The notes under the pieces were generated by a model. That model worked only from the letters and a program-made list of their open reading frames with translations, ran no database searches and was not told the DNA's origin. A stretch of DNA of 64,000 bases. Origin: G963422445 sp963422445 (GTDB taxonomy: Bacteria > Pseudomonadota > Alphaproteobacteria > Thalassobaculales > Thalassobaculaceae). Positions 1 through 9,117 of this stretch are shown in pieces. Position numbers and translations under genes: made by a program. The DNA is taken from contig OY729512.2 of the NCBI GenBank assembly GCA_963422445.2, positions 930,001 to 994,000 on the forward strand, given 5' to 3'. How positions within the stretch are numbered: the first letter of the stretch is position 1; each line of letters opens with the position of its first letter.

Positions 1-698
1 GGGCGGTCTGGCAGGCGCATGGCCTGATGCCGCACCGCTGGCGACAGTTCAAGCTTTCGAACGATCCCGCTTTCGTCGAGACGCTGACCGACATCGTCGG
101 CCTCTCCGTTGCGCCGCCGGCTCACGCGGTCGTGCTGTCGATCGATGACACGTCGCAAATTCAGGCACTTGACCGCACACAGCCCGGCCTGCCGATGAAG
201 AAAGGCCGCGGCGCCACCATGGCACATGATTACAAGCGCAACGGCACGACGACGCTGTTTGCCGCCCTGACCGTGCTCGACGGCACGGTCATCGGCCAGC
301 ACGCCAGTCGGCATCGCCACCAGGAGTTCCCGAGATGCCGCAACCGCATCGCGCGCACGATACCCGCCAGCGTCCCGGTCCATGCCATCCTCGACAACGA
401 CGCCACTCACAAGCACAAGGACGTCCAGGTCTGGCTCGCACGCCATCCGCGCCGGACCTTCCACGTCACCCCCACTTCGAGCGCGTGGCTGAACGCGCTC
501 GAAGGCGTCTTCGCCAAGCGGACACGACGCCGTCTCAAATACGGCGTCTGCCGTTCCGTACGCGAACTCCAGGACGCCATCCGCCGCGTCATCGACGAAC
601 ACAACACCACAGAGGCCAAGCCCTTCGTCTGGACCGCCGATCCCGATACCAGCATCGCCGCAAGAAAAAGAGGGGTCCAAACGTTGGAATCAATCTAC
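1..698 (+). mobile_element. IS630-type element II, 3' part (cut by window edge)
   Basis: Right-hand part of an IS630-type element whose start lies left of the window. It ends at 698, next to a TA dinucleotide (699-700), as expected for TA-targeting IS630/Tc1 elements. It shares its sequence and end with the inverted copy at 9966-11231. Confidence 0.8.
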
Positions 699-701
699 TA
701 G
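3..701 (+). CDS. IS630-family transposase, C-terminal part (5' end outside window)
   Basis: DDE transposase of the IS630/Tc1 superfamily. The reading frame is open to the window edge, so the N-terminal helix-turn-helix region is missing here. The acidic catalytic residues are recognisable in LSIDD, ILDNDATH and WLNALEGVF. The last codon before the stop is TAC and the stop TAG (699-701) uses the flanking target TA, so translation ends at the element boundary. A frameshifted inverted copy lies at 9990-11043 and an N-terminal fragment at 63735-63994. Confidence 0.8.
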   Translation, partial: AVWQAHGLMPHRWRQFKLSNDPAFVETLTDIVGLSVAPPAHAVVLSIDDTSQIQALDRTQPGLPMKKGRGATMAHDYKRNGTTTLFAALTVLDGTVIGQHASRHRHQEFPRCRNRIARTIPASVPVHAILDNDATHKHKDVQVWLARHPRRTFHVTPTSSAWLNALEGVFAKRTRRRLKYGVCRSVRELQDAIRRVIDEHNTTEAKPFVWTADPDTSIAARKRGVQTLESIY

Positions 702-824
702 ACAGGATCGCGTTGCTTTTCTCTGGACCTATCGGCAAAGACAACGCCAGAAGGGTCGAACAAGCGCTTGCGCTATGTCGGGAGCGTCCTGGCGAGTTTG
801 GGGTAAGGTCGCACCGTTTGTGTC
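701..824. other. Non-coding gap between two IS630 elements
   Basis: About 120 bp between the end of the first IS630-type element and the TA flanking IS630 copy A. I see no gene, promoter or repeat that I can support. Confidence 0.5.
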
Positions 825-826
825 TA

Positions 827-2004
827 GTGTCCTGATTCCAAAGTTCGTACCGTTATGATGTTGCGGCTGCAGCGGTTTCGAGGGTCCTGAGGCAGAAGCG
901 CTTGATGGACGCCAGGATTTCATCGGCTGTCTTGTGCCAGCGGAAGGGCTTGGGGTCCTCGTTGACGGTGTCGATGTACCCGGTGATCGCCTGCTCCAGC
1001 TCGACGGTCGATCGGTGAACCCCGCGCCGGATCTGCTTCTCTGTCAGATCGGCGAAGAAGCGCTCGACTTGGTTGAGCCACGAGGCAGAGGTCGGGGTGA
1101 AGTGAACATGCCAGCGCGGTCGCCGGGCGAACCAGTCGCGGATCGTCTTCGTCTTGTGGGTCGAGTAGTTGTCCATGACGATGTGGATCTCGAGGTCGGG
1201 CGGCACGTTGGCCTCGACGTGATCCAGGAACTTGCGGAACTCCACGCTGCGGTGGCGCCGATAGCACTGTCCGATGACCTTGCCTGTGGCGACGTCAAGG
1301 GCTGCGAAGAGCGAGGTCGTGCCGTTGCGCTTGTAATCGTGAGTGCGCCGCTCGACCTGCCCCGGGCGCAGCGGCAGCAGCGGCTGGGTGCGATCGAGGG
1401 CCTGAACCTGCGATTTCTCGTCCACGCAGAGGACCATGGCATGCTGCGGCGGGTCCACGTAGAGCCCCACGATGTCGCGCGTCTTGTCCACGAAGTAGGG
1501 GTCTGCCGAGAGCTTGAAGGTCTCGCTCCTGTGCGGCTGAAGGGAAAAGGCTCGCCAGATGCGATTGACCGTCGACGGCGCATACCCCGTCGCCTGCGCC
1601 ATCGAGCGCGTGCTCCATTGGGTCGCGTCACGAGGCTTCTCCTCAAGCGTCTTGCGCACCACCTCGGCCACGGCGTCGTCATCGATGCGCCGGGGACGGC
1701 CGGAGCGCGGCTCGTCGTCAAGCCCGTCAAGACGATGCTCTGCGAAGCGATTGCGCCACTTCCTGGCGGTCTGGCTGGTCACGCCCAGCACGCTCCCAAT
1801 CTGCACATTGGTAAGCCCTTCGGCCGCCAGCAGCACGATGTGCGCCCGATCGGACAGGCCTCGCCAGACTTTGCGCCCGCGCGCCAGCCGCTCAAGCTCG
1901 TTGCGCTCGTCCGCGCTCAGCTTGATCTCCACCGAAAGTCGCATCACCATGCCCCCCGAATCGACACCACCCCCTTAACAATACGAACTTTGCGTACAGG
2001 ACAC
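827..2004 (-). mobile_element. IS630-type element I, copy A
   Basis: A 1178-bp element flanked by TA at 825-826 and 2005-2006. The terminal inverted repeats begin GTGTCCTG and share the inner block CAAAGTTCGTA. Near-identical copies B (6870-8047) and C (12558-13735) lie in the same orientation. Ends and coding region look complete. Confidence 0.92.
853..1950 (-). CDS. IS630-family transposase, copy A (365 aa)
   Basis: Cuts and joins IS630-type element I at TA targets. The N-terminal 120 residues form a homeodomain/HTH region (TNVQIGSVLGVTSQTARKW). The catalytic triad is visible as LCVDEKSQ, VMDNYSTHKT and WLNQVERFF. The length is normal for the family and the frame is uninterrupted. This copy differs from copies B and C at a few residues (for example HVHF instead of HVHV). 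All three copies read leftward. Confidence 0.9.
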   Translation of the reverse strand: MVMRLSVEIKLSADERNELERLARGRKVWRGLSDRAHIVLLAAEGLTNVQIGSVLGVTSQTARKWRNRFAEHRLDGLDDEPRSGRPRRIDDDAVAEVVRKTLEEKPRDATQWSTRSMAQATGYAPSTVNRIWRAFSLQPHRSETFKLSADPYFVDKTRDIVGLYVDPPQHAMVLCVDEKSQVQALDRTQPLLPLRPGQVERRTHDYKRNGTTSLFAALDVATGKVIGQCYRRHRSVEFRKFLDHVEANVPPDLEIHIVMDNYSTHKTKTIRDWFARRPRWHVHFTPTSASWLNQVERFFADLTEKQIRRGVHRSTVELEQAITGYIDTVNEDPKPFRWHKTADEILASIKRFCLRTLETAAAATS

Positions 2005-2244
2005 TAGCGGATCGTTTCCGAGTTTCGCGGTACGCCGCGATAGCCCGGATCGGGCATGTCTACTTCGATCGATTCATCGGGATGGCGTGAAGATATTGTG
2101 CCCGTGTTCCGGGGGCATCGGACTGGCACCAGACAGCACTGCGGCGCCGCAGCAGGAGCCGCAGTCGCGTGACATGAAACCCTCCGAAACTGCGGGCGAC
2201 CATGCCTACGGGGCTGGAATATGGCTGATGCCGATTTACAACCG

Positions 2245-2273
2245 TTGATGACTGACGAACAGGTCGCTATGCT
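2245..2273 (+). promoter_or_regulatory. Candidate sigma-70 promoter for the TRAP operon
   Basis: TTGATG (2245-2250) and TATGCT (2268-2273) are separated by 17 bp and lie about 75 bp upstream of dctP. The spacing and orientation fit a housekeeping promoter. IS630 copy A ends about 240 bp upstream, so this promoter appears to have survived the insertion. It is a motif match only. Confidence 0.4.
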
Positions 2274-2350
2274 ACAGTAGAAGACTGGATGCTGGATCAG
2301 CGGCTGACGGTTGTGACAGTTTGAGATCAACACAGGGAAGGGAGACTACA

Positions 2351-3406
2351 ATGGCAGCGCGAAAGATTATTGCAGCCCTAAGCGTCGTCGGTTTCACCAT
2401 CGCGGGTTTTGCGATGCTCGGCCAGCCGACCTCGGCTCAGGCCCAGACTGTTGAGGGCCCTGAGATCACTTGGCGCCTTTCGCTTTGGGGAAAACGCCGA
2501 GCCTTTACCGAAGGCCTCGAATACATCTCGAAACATGTTTCCGAACGAACCAATGGAAACTTCGAAATGAAGTTATTTTACGGTGAACAGCTTTCGAAAA
2601 GCAAAGAGAACCTGGACGGTATTTCCGTCGGTGCATTTGAAGCTGCCTTGTTCTGTGCTTCGTATCATCCCGGCAAGAACCGTCCGCTCAACGTTCTCGA
2701 CCTTCCATTCCTGCCGCTCGGTGACCTTGATGTCATGATCAAGACGCATCAGAAGGTCTATGAGCATCCGGCCGCCAAAAAGGCCCTTGCCAACTGGAAC
2801 GCCGTGCTCTACATGCCGAATGTGTTGCCCCAGTACGAATACATGGGCAAGGGCAAGCCGCCGGCCAGCGTGAAGGACTTCGAAGGGCTACGTCTGCGAG
2901 CTCTCGGTGGTATGGGGCGGGCTGCCAAGGCGATCGGCGCCGTGCCGACGACCGTCACTGCATCCGAGACCTACACAGCGCTGCAACGCGGTACGGTCGA
3001 CGCGATCGGGTTCCCGTATACCTATACCTTCGCAGCCTATAAGCTTGATGAGGTTGCGGACTGGTACACAACAAACATGGCATTGGGCACGGTGAACTGT
3101 CCGATCGTTTTCAACGCCGATTCTTACGCCGGTCTTCCCGATCAGTACAAGCAGCTGCTTCAGGATTTGATTCCAGGTGCGGTTGAGGCTCAGAAGGCCG
3201 CCTATAAGGAAAAAGACGCAATTAACATCAAGAAATGGGCGGCGAATCCGGATCTGACTGCAGTCACTCTTCCAGAGGCAGAGATGGCCGAGTTCCGGAA
3301 AATAGGAGGACAGCCGCTCTGGAACGAATGGGTCAAGGAGAATGAGGGCAAAATTCCCGCACAGGAACTGCTTGATCTCGTTCTGAAAACGGCAAGCGGC
3401 GGCTGA
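2351..3406 (+). CDS. dctP: TRAP transporter solute-binding protein, DctP family (351 aa)
   Basis: Periplasmic binding protein that delivers an organic acid or similar anion to the TRAP permease encoded next door. I chose ATG 2351 because GGGAAGGGAGA lies 7-16 bases upstream; the frame is open to 2321 but without a ribosome site. Residues 1-31 form a signal peptide (charged start, hydrophobic core, cleavage near TSAQAQ). The length and the central region (GLRLRALGGMGRAAKAIGA and the TASETYTALQRGTVDA block) are typical of the DctP family. The substrate cannot be read from the sequence. It is followed by a strong hairpin and then dctQ. Confidence 0.93.
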   Translation: MAARKIIAALSVVGFTIAGFAMLGQPTSAQAQTVEGPEITWRLSLWGKRRAFTEGLEYISKHVSERTNGNFEMKLFYGEQLSKSKENLDGISVGAFEAALFCASYHPGKNRPLNVLDLPFLPLGDLDVMIKTHQKVYEHPAAKKALANWNAVLYMPNVLPQYEYMGKGKPPASVKDFEGLRLRALGGMGRAAKAIGAVPTTVTASETYTALQRGTVDAIGFPYTYTFAAYKLDEVADWYTTNMALGTVNCPIVFNADSYAGLPDQYKQLLQDLIPGAVEAQKAAYKEKDAINIKKWAANPDLTAVTLPEAEMAEFRKIGGQPLWNEWVKENEGKIPAQELLDLVLKTASGG

Positions 3407-3429
3407 CGCTTGCCGCAGTATCTGTTTAC

Positions 3430-3462
3430 AAAGTCGCCGGGTTCACTGGATCCGGCGACTTT
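3430..3462 (+). terminator. Strong intercistronic hairpin between dctP and dctQ
   Basis: A perfect 11-bp stem (AAAGTCGCCGG at 3430-3440 with CCGGCGACTTT at 3452-3462) closes an 11-nt loop. It sits 23 bases after the dctP stop and 27 bases before dctQ. No long U-tract follows, so it is better read as an mRNA-stabilising or attenuating element that would raise binding protein over permease than as a full terminator. Confidence 0.65.
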
Positions 3463-3489
3463 GCCTGTCTGAGGGAGCGATAACTCGCC

Positions 3490-4152
3490 ATGGCGATTTC
3501 GGAAATCAATTCTGACCGCCTCTCTGTCGGTGCCCGAGTTCTGGCCGCGGTCGATGATGTGGCGTTCAGATTCGAACGTGCGTTCAACCTCACATCGGCG
3601 TTCCTGATCCTGTTCCTGATGCTGCTGGCAGTGGTTCAGGTAGTTGGTAGAAAAGTGTTCAACATCCCGATCCGGGGCTATGTCGACTGGGTCGAGTTCG
3701 CGATGGCGGTGTTTGCATTCCTCTCTATCGCCTATACCCAGAAACTCGGCGGTCACGTTCGCATGGAATTTTTCATCGGGCGTTTCAAAGGGCGTCTCCT
3801 CTGGATTCTGGAGACAATCGGCACCATTATCGCGCTCTTCGTCATTCTTGTTCTCATGTGGTATGCTTATACGCATTTTCTCAGAGCGTGGAATATCGGT
3901 GACTCCTCAATAGATATCGAACTGCCGATCTGGCCAGGCAAGCTTTTGGTCGCATTCGCGTTCCTGTCGCTCAATGTCCGCCTGATCATTCAAATGTTCG
4001 GTTTCATACGATTATCGATCTATCCGAATGCCGTTCCAATCGGTGTACCGATCATCGAGACGGTCGAAGAGATTGCTCAGCACGAAATCGACGCGGGCCT
4101 CGCTGGCGAGGAAGAAAAAGTCAATATTGTTGAGTCTGGGGGAGTACGGTGA
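3490..4152 (+). CDS. dctQ: TRAP transporter small permease subunit, DctQ family (220 aa)
   Basis: Inner-membrane small subunit that pairs with DctM. It shows four hydrophobic segments, around residues 35-58, 70-90, 110-135 and 150-175. The region GYVDWVEFAMAVFAFLSIAY is typical of DctQ. ATG 3490 is preceded by GAGGGAGCG. Its C-terminal tail is acidic and its stop TGA (4150-4152) overlaps the ATG of the next gene, so DctQ and DctM are translationally coupled. Confidence 0.92.
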   Translation: MAISEINSDRLSVGARVLAAVDDVAFRFERAFNLTSAFLILFLMLLAVVQVVGRKVFNIPIRGYVDWVEFAMAVFAFLSIAYTQKLGGHVRMEFFIGRFKGRLLWILETIGTIIALFVILVLMWYAYTHFLRAWNIGDSSIDIELPIWPGKLLVAFAFLSLNVRLIIQMFGFIRLSIYPNAVPIGVPIIETVEEIAQHEIDAGLAGEEEKVNIVESGGVR

Positions 4153-5450
4153 TGAGCGAATTCTCGATCGGAATGATTGGAGTCATCGCGCTCCTCCTCA
4201 TGGTTTTTGGCGGCGTCCGGGTTTTTGTTGTCGCGGCGCTGGTCGGAATGCTCGGGACCGTCGCCATCATCGGCTGGAAGGCGGGCGCCGGAATCACCGG
4301 AACGGTACCGCATTCCAAGTCAATCAATTACGCGCTCAGCGTGCTGCCCATGTTCATCCTGATTGGATACATCGCTTACCACGGCGGTCTGACGCATTCC
4401 CTGTTCCGGGCTGCTCGCGCCTGGTGGGGGTGGGTCCCGGGCGGTCTTGCAGTGGCGAGCGTGTTCGCCACCGCGGGATTTGCCGCGGTATCGGGAGCGA
4501 GTACCGCGACCGCGGCAGTGTTCAGCAGGGTTGCGATTCCGCATATGCTCGAACACGGTTACGACAGGAGATTGGCTGCAGGCGTGGTCGCAGCTGGTGG
4601 AACGCTGGCGTCGCTTATCCCCCCAAGCGCAATATTGGTCATTTATGCGATTATCGTCGAGGAATCGGTCGGAACGCTCATTCTTGCCGGATTCATTCCG
4701 GGTGTCGTTTCAGCCATAATCTATGCGCTCTTGATCGTTGGTCAGTGCATGTGGAAGCCGGAACTCGGTCGCGCGATCAAGTCACCGCCGATGGCCGAGC
4801 GGTTCGCCAGCATCCCAGGGACGATCCCGATCTTCGTCGTGGTGGTGGTGATCTTCTATTCGATGTATTCCGGCACGGCGACACCGACCGAAGCTGGCGC
4901 GCTTGGCGCCTTTGTCGTCTTGGTGGTCGCGCTCGCGAAGGGAATGAAATGGGCGTCGCTACGGGATGCTCTGCTTGAAACCGCCAAACTGACCGTCATG
5001 ATCTTTGCCCTAATCTGGGGGGTGCTGATCTTCGTGCGGTTCCTGGGTTATGCGGGTCTGCCGGTCGCATTTGCCGAATGGATCGTTACGCTCGACTTCC
5101 CGCCTGTGATTATCATGATTTTCATCCTGCTGGCTTACGCCGTGCTCGGCATGTTCATGGACGCGATCGGGATGTTGCTGCTGACCTTGCCGGTGGTTCA
5201 TCCGGCCGTGATCGCGCTCGGTTACGATCCGATCTGGTTCGGTATCATTGTCGTGAAGATGTGTGAGGTGTGCCTGATCACGCCGCCAGTGGGACTGAAC
5301 TGCTATGTCGTCAGCGCGGTCAGACCGGATATCCCGTTGTCCGATGTGTTTCGGGGGATTGGGCCGTTCTTCATCGCCGACGTCATAACCATCGGATTGT
5401 TCCTGGCATTCCCGGGAATCGTTCTCTGGCTACCCAGGCTGGTTCAGTGA
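4152..5450 (+). CDS. dctM: TRAP transporter large permease subunit, DctM family (432 aa)
   Basis: Main transport subunit, using a Na+ or H+ gradient to import the ligand supplied by DctP. It is highly hydrophobic throughout, with about 12 membrane segments. Family signatures include SGASTATAAVFSRVAIPHM, GGTLASLIPPS, SGTATPTEAGA and the C-terminal KMCEVCLITPPVGLNCYVV. ATG 4152 overlaps the dctQ stop in a TGATG arrangement with GGGGGAG upstream; an in-frame GTG at 4149 is an alternative. The frame is intact, so the TRAP operon looks functional. Confidence 0.93.
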   Translation: MSEFSIGMIGVIALLLMVFGGVRVFVVAALVGMLGTVAIIGWKAGAGITGTVPHSKSINYALSVLPMFILIGYIAYHGGLTHSLFRAARAWWGWVPGGLAVASVFATAGFAAVSGASTATAAVFSRVAIPHMLEHGYDRRLAAGVVAAGGTLASLIPPSAILVIYAIIVEESVGTLILAGFIPGVVSAIIYALLIVGQCMWKPELGRAIKSPPMAERFASIPGTIPIFVVVVVIFYSMYSGTATPTEAGALGAFVVLVVALAKGMKWASLRDALLETAKLTVMIFALIWGVLIFVRFLGYAGLPVAFAEWIVTLDFPPVIIMIFILLAYAVLGMFMDAIGMLLLTLPVVHPAVIALGYDPIWFGIIVVKMCEVCLITPPVGLNCYVVSAVRPDIPLSDVFRGIGPFFIADVITIGLFLAFPGIVLWLPRLVQ

Positions 5451-5733
5451 CCGGCCGCGATTGCCAGCCACTTCGTGAAAGCGCAATCGTTTACCGAACG
5501 CATGTCGGTGCGGCTGACGTTTCGAGGATGTAACGTGAATCTCAGTGCATTCTCTGGAAACGCTGAATGATTGTCGAGAATACCATAAATTCTGTGATCC
5601 ATCGCGGGCTGATCATTGACTTTGTGCATTGCTTCAGGAAAGGAGATCTGGCGCGAAACATGGTGATCGAAAGTTCTAGGCGAGGGCATGGAATCGCAAA
5701 CAGTATCTCATCATATCGGCTCTGGATCTGGAA

Positions 5734-6558
5734 ATGATGACTTCCAGCAGCATCGTCGGACACCCTCCGCAGCAGGTGGATGCGAACGAGTTGTCGAGTT
5801 CGATATCCGAATTCGACGTGAGTTATGTTGTATCGATCTACAACAAGTCGTTGACGTTGCCACATGTGCTGAAATCTCTAAAGAATCAGCAAGGTTCATT
5901 TAGCATCGAATACATCTTTGTCGATGACGCATCAACCGACAATTCACTGAATTTACTCCAAACAGAAACCGCCAATTGGAAGAATACCATCATTATTGAG
6001 AACGCCCAGAATGCCGGGCCGAGCATTCGGTTCAATCAGGGCATTCGGTTCAATCAGGGTGTGCAACGCGCGCGCGGATGCTTTCTCTGCTTATTCGATG
6101 CCGACGATATTCTACCCCCTGACGCGATAGCGGTGATGCTGAACCTCATTGACCATTACGGCGCGGATATGGTTCGCGGCAAGCAATTGCGGATTTCAGG
6201 TGTCGCTGAGAGTAACAATCTCACGATTGGACCGAACCCGCGTCATAGAATCAGCGATCATCCGCTTGACGTTATGCTTGGGCGCGGCTATGTCCGTATG
6301 ACTTGGCTGGTGAGAAAAACTTTGTTCGATTGCACTTCCGGATTTGATGAACGTATTTTCTTGCGAGATGAAGCATTACGTTTGCGCCTTGGCGCTTACG
6401 GTCGCCGACTGGTAGATTTACGGGAGACTGTAAACTATGCGTCTGAAGAGTCTGAACGCAAACATAGCAATCGTTCCCAATTGCATCATGATGCCTTACC
6501 ACGGGTGCGGCGGCATATCGCAGATTGGGATAGTTATTTTGGGACGACATTTACTTAA
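5734..6558 (+). CDS. Family 2 glycosyltransferase (274 aa)
   Basis: Cytoplasmic or membrane-associated sugar transferase, probably for a surface polysaccharide. The GT2 fold is visible as VSYVVSIYNKS, YIFVDDASTDNS (first nucleotide-sugar Asp pair) and LFDADDILPPDA (DxD metal site). It contains an exact in-frame duplication of IRFNQG, caused by an 18-bp tandem repeat at 6024-6059, just before the DxD strand. The ribosome site is weak (GGA). The base composition is AT-richer than the housekeeping genes, as for the glycosyltransferase at 13897. The acceptor is unknown. Confidence 0.85.
   Translation: MMTSSSIVGHPPQQVDANELSSSISEFDVSYVVSIYNKSLTLPHVLKSLKNQQGSFSIEYIFVDDASTDNSLNLLQTETANWKNTIIIENAQNAGPSIRFNQGIRFNQGVQRARGCFLCLFDADDILPPDAIAVMLNLIDHYGADMVRGKQLRISGVAESNNLTIGPNPRHRISDHPLDVMLGRGYVRMTWLVRKTLFDCTSGFDERIFLRDEALRLRLGAYGRRLVDLRETVNYASEESERKHSNRSQLHHDALPRVRRHIADWDSYFGTTFT
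6024..6059 (+). repeat. 18-bp exact tandem duplication inside the glycosyltransferase gene
   Basis: The unit CATTCGGTTCAATCAGGG occurs twice in succession (6024-6041 and 6042-6059). It adds six residues (IRFNQG) without changing the frame. Related GT2 proteins normally have a single such segment at this point. Confidence 0.95.
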
Positions 6559-6867
6559 AGTAGGAGACACAGGTTTGATCACCCGGGTTGAATAAAGTGA
6601 ATTATGGCATCCTATACTTGTATTGTGAGAGATGTGGAGCTTCTCTATTTTCTAGCAATACTTTTATCCGACAAAGGCAGGTTTCAATGTTCAAACGTCG
6701 GAATCCGAATTTGGCCCGTATGCATCATTGATCATTTGCATACTTACCAGAAAGTATCACCGTAATTTCAAACAATCAACGACGAAAAAGTTGACCGTAT
6801 CAACACTATCGAGATAGGTACTTGGAAGTTTGCCGGTCGAATTCTAAGTTTTTGTTCACAAACGCTC
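6559..6867. other. AT-rich non-coding stretch
   Basis: About 310 bp between the glycosyltransferase and IS630 copy B, clearly AT-richer than the window average. I see no gene or recognisable RNA. The IS insertion at TA 6868-6869 ends it. Confidence 0.5.
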
Positions 6868-6869
6868 TA

Positions 6870-8047
6870 GTGTCCTGATTCCAAAGTTCGTACCGTTATG
6901 ATGTTGCGGCTGCAGCGGTTTCGAGGGTCCTGAGGCAGAAGCGCTTGATGGACGCCAGGATTTCATCGGCTGTCTTGTGCCAGCGGAAGGGCTTGGGGTC
7001 CTCGTTGACGGTGTCGATGTACCCGGTGATCGCCTGCTCCAGCTCGACGGTCGATCGGTGAACCCCGTGCCGGATCTGCTTCTCTGTCAGATCGGCGAAG
7101 AAGCGCTCGACTTGGTTGAGCCACGAGGCAGAGGTCGGGGTGACGTGAACATGCCAGCGCGGTCGCCGGGCGAACCCGTCGCGGATCGTCTTCGTCTTGT
7201 GGGTCGAGTAGTTGTCCATGACGATGTGGATCTCGAGGTCGGGCGGCACGTTGGCCTCGACGTGATCCAGGAACTTGCGGAACTCCACGCTGCGGTGGCG
7301 CCGATAGCACTGTCCGATGACCTTGCCTGTGGCGACGTCAAGGGCTGCGAAGAGCGAGGTCGTGCCGTTGCGCTTGTAATCGTGAGTGCGCCGCTCGACC
7401 TGCCCCGGGCGCAGCGGCAGCAGCGGCTGGGTGCGATCGAGGGCCTGAACCTGCGATTTCTCGTCCACGCAGAGGACCATGGCATGCTGCGGCGGGTCCA
7501 CGTAGAGCCCCACGATGTCGCGCGTCTTGTCCACGAAGTAGGGGTCTGCCGAGAGCTTGAAGGTCTCGCTCCTGTGCGGCTGAAGGGAAAAGGCTCGCCA
7601 GATGCGATTGACCGTCGACGGCGCATACCCCGTCGCCTGCGCCATCGAGCGCGTGCTCCATTGGGTCGCGTCACGAGGCTTCTCCTCAAGCGTCTTGCGC
7701 ACCACCTCGGCCACGGCGTCGTCATCGATGCGCCGGGGACGGCCGGAGCGCGGCTCGTCGTCAAGCCCGTCAAGACGATGCTCTGCGAAGCGATTGCGCC
7801 ACTTCCTGGCGGTCTGGCTGGTCACGCCCAGCACGCTCCCAATCTGCACATTGGTAAGCCCTTCGGCCGCCAGCAGCACGATGTGCGCCCGATCGGACAG
7901 GCCTCGCCAGACTTTGCGCCCGCGCGCCAGCCGCTCAAGCTCGTTGCGCTCGTCCGCGCTCAGCTTGATCTCCACCGAAAGTCGCATCACCATGCCCCCC
8001 GAATCGACACCACCCCCTTAACAATACGAACTTTGCGTACAGGACAC
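6870..8047 (-). mobile_element. IS630-type element I, copy B
   Basis: A 1178-bp element with TA at 6868-6869 and 8048-8049 and the same GTGTCCTG ends as copy A. Its right side cuts directly into an open reading frame that continues from 8050. Confidence 0.92.
6896..7993 (-). CDS. IS630-family transposase, copy B (365 aa)
   Basis: Intact frame, nearly identical to copies A and C. It carries IRDGF where A and C have IRDWF, and QIRHG where they have QIRRG. The catalytic acidic residues are retained. The few differences between copies indicate recent spread. Confidence 0.9.
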   Translation of the reverse strand: MVMRLSVEIKLSADERNELERLARGRKVWRGLSDRAHIVLLAAEGLTNVQIGSVLGVTSQTARKWRNRFAEHRLDGLDDEPRSGRPRRIDDDAVAEVVRKTLEEKPRDATQWSTRSMAQATGYAPSTVNRIWRAFSLQPHRSETFKLSADPYFVDKTRDIVGLYVDPPQHAMVLCVDEKSQVQALDRTQPLLPLRPGQVERRTHDYKRNGTTSLFAALDVATGKVIGQCYRRHRSVEFRKFLDHVEANVPPDLEIHIVMDNYSTHKTKTIRDGFARRPRWHVHVTPTSASWLNQVERFFADLTEKQIRHGVHRSTVELEQAITGYIDTVNEDPKPFRWHKTADEILASIKRFCLRTLETAAAATS

Positions 8048-8049
8048 TA

Positions 8050-9117
8050 GCCCCGGATGGAACGCTCGGCGATCTCGAACTGCATCTCAGAAAACATCGT
8101 CGGATTTCCCTGCCACTAGTGGGCGAGGTATCGCTTGCGAGCAATGTGCCCTTGATCCAGGCGATGCTGGCGCAAGGCGGGCCGGACGCCCAGGTCGACT
8201 TGAGTCTCGTCGTTTCCGGGCTGGAAAGTCCCAGACTGGAGATTCGTCGCTATCACAATCTGGCGGTCGTAGATGAAGGGACCTTGCGCATGGGTCTCGA
8301 AAGGGATGCGCCGGTCGTACCCGAAACCGCCCTGACCTCTCAACTGAACAGGGCGCGCCAGGCAATCCTTCATGCGACAAATCTGAGCAGTGCGGATCGG
8401 GTCGGACCAATCGAGACCGGGGCTTCGGTCGATCTTGAAGAATATCTCGGAGAGTCGGAAGAGCCTTGGCTGATCCAGTCCTGCCTTGAGGGACAGGTTC
8501 AACGTGCGGTGGTGTGGAGCCCGCACACAGTGCCCCAAACCTCCCGAGAAGACCGGATCGAAGCCTACGTCGAGCAATGGCGGCAGCTTGCTGCCGCCCC
8601 CGATGATCCTGAGTGGGATCGATCGTGGCGCCTTATCTCGGTCGCTCGACAAGGCGGCGACGCAGGCGTGCTGGATCGGGTTCAGGCGCTCGCCAAGGTG
8701 CCGGTCGCTGTTATTTCACTGGCCTTACGTGTCCCTCTCAAAGAGCTTGGCGAAGTCCTGGCCATGGAGTCAGAGTCTCCGATTTTCTGGCCGACTCTGG
8801 TGGTTTCGGATTTTGCCAAAGCAGTCAAGGCCGAGCACGCACGACAAGTGCAGAAGCTGGCGCCGTACTTCGACAGTGCTGAGACTGAAACCGAGGCGGA
8901 CGGTCAGCTTGCCCGACGGATCGGGGATATTCTGACGCTACGGTCGGAATTGGCGGGTCATTTGTGTCGAGCACTGGTCGATTCCGCGCTGTTCAACAAG
9001 ATTATGTGCAAACGCGACTTTCAGGAAAACCTGAAGCGGTGCCTCATTCCCGCTCCTGCGGATAGTTTGGCGGAGGCTGCCCAAGAAGCCGCGAAGCGCT
9101 TCGACCGGTTACCCTAG
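8050..9117 (+). pseudogene. Internal fragment of an unrecognised large protein, truncated by ISs on both sides
   Basis: The frame is open from the first base after IS630 copy B (8050). It reads through HLRKHRRISLPLVGEVSL without needing a start, then ends at TAG 9115-9117, a stop made from the target TA plus the first base of the next IS. Both ends of the original gene are therefore missing. GTG 8119 is probably not a real start. About 355 residues remain: soluble, Leu/Ala/Glu-rich, with no motif I can name. Codon use and GC are like the genome's own genes. Neighbouring sequence beyond the ISs does not continue it. Confidence 0.6.

Noticed and set aside
934..2007. 357-codon plus-strand frames over the IS630 copies (also 6977-8050 and 12665-13738)
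   Set aside because: Repeated exactly wherever the IS630-I transposase occurs on the other strand; a shadow of that gene.
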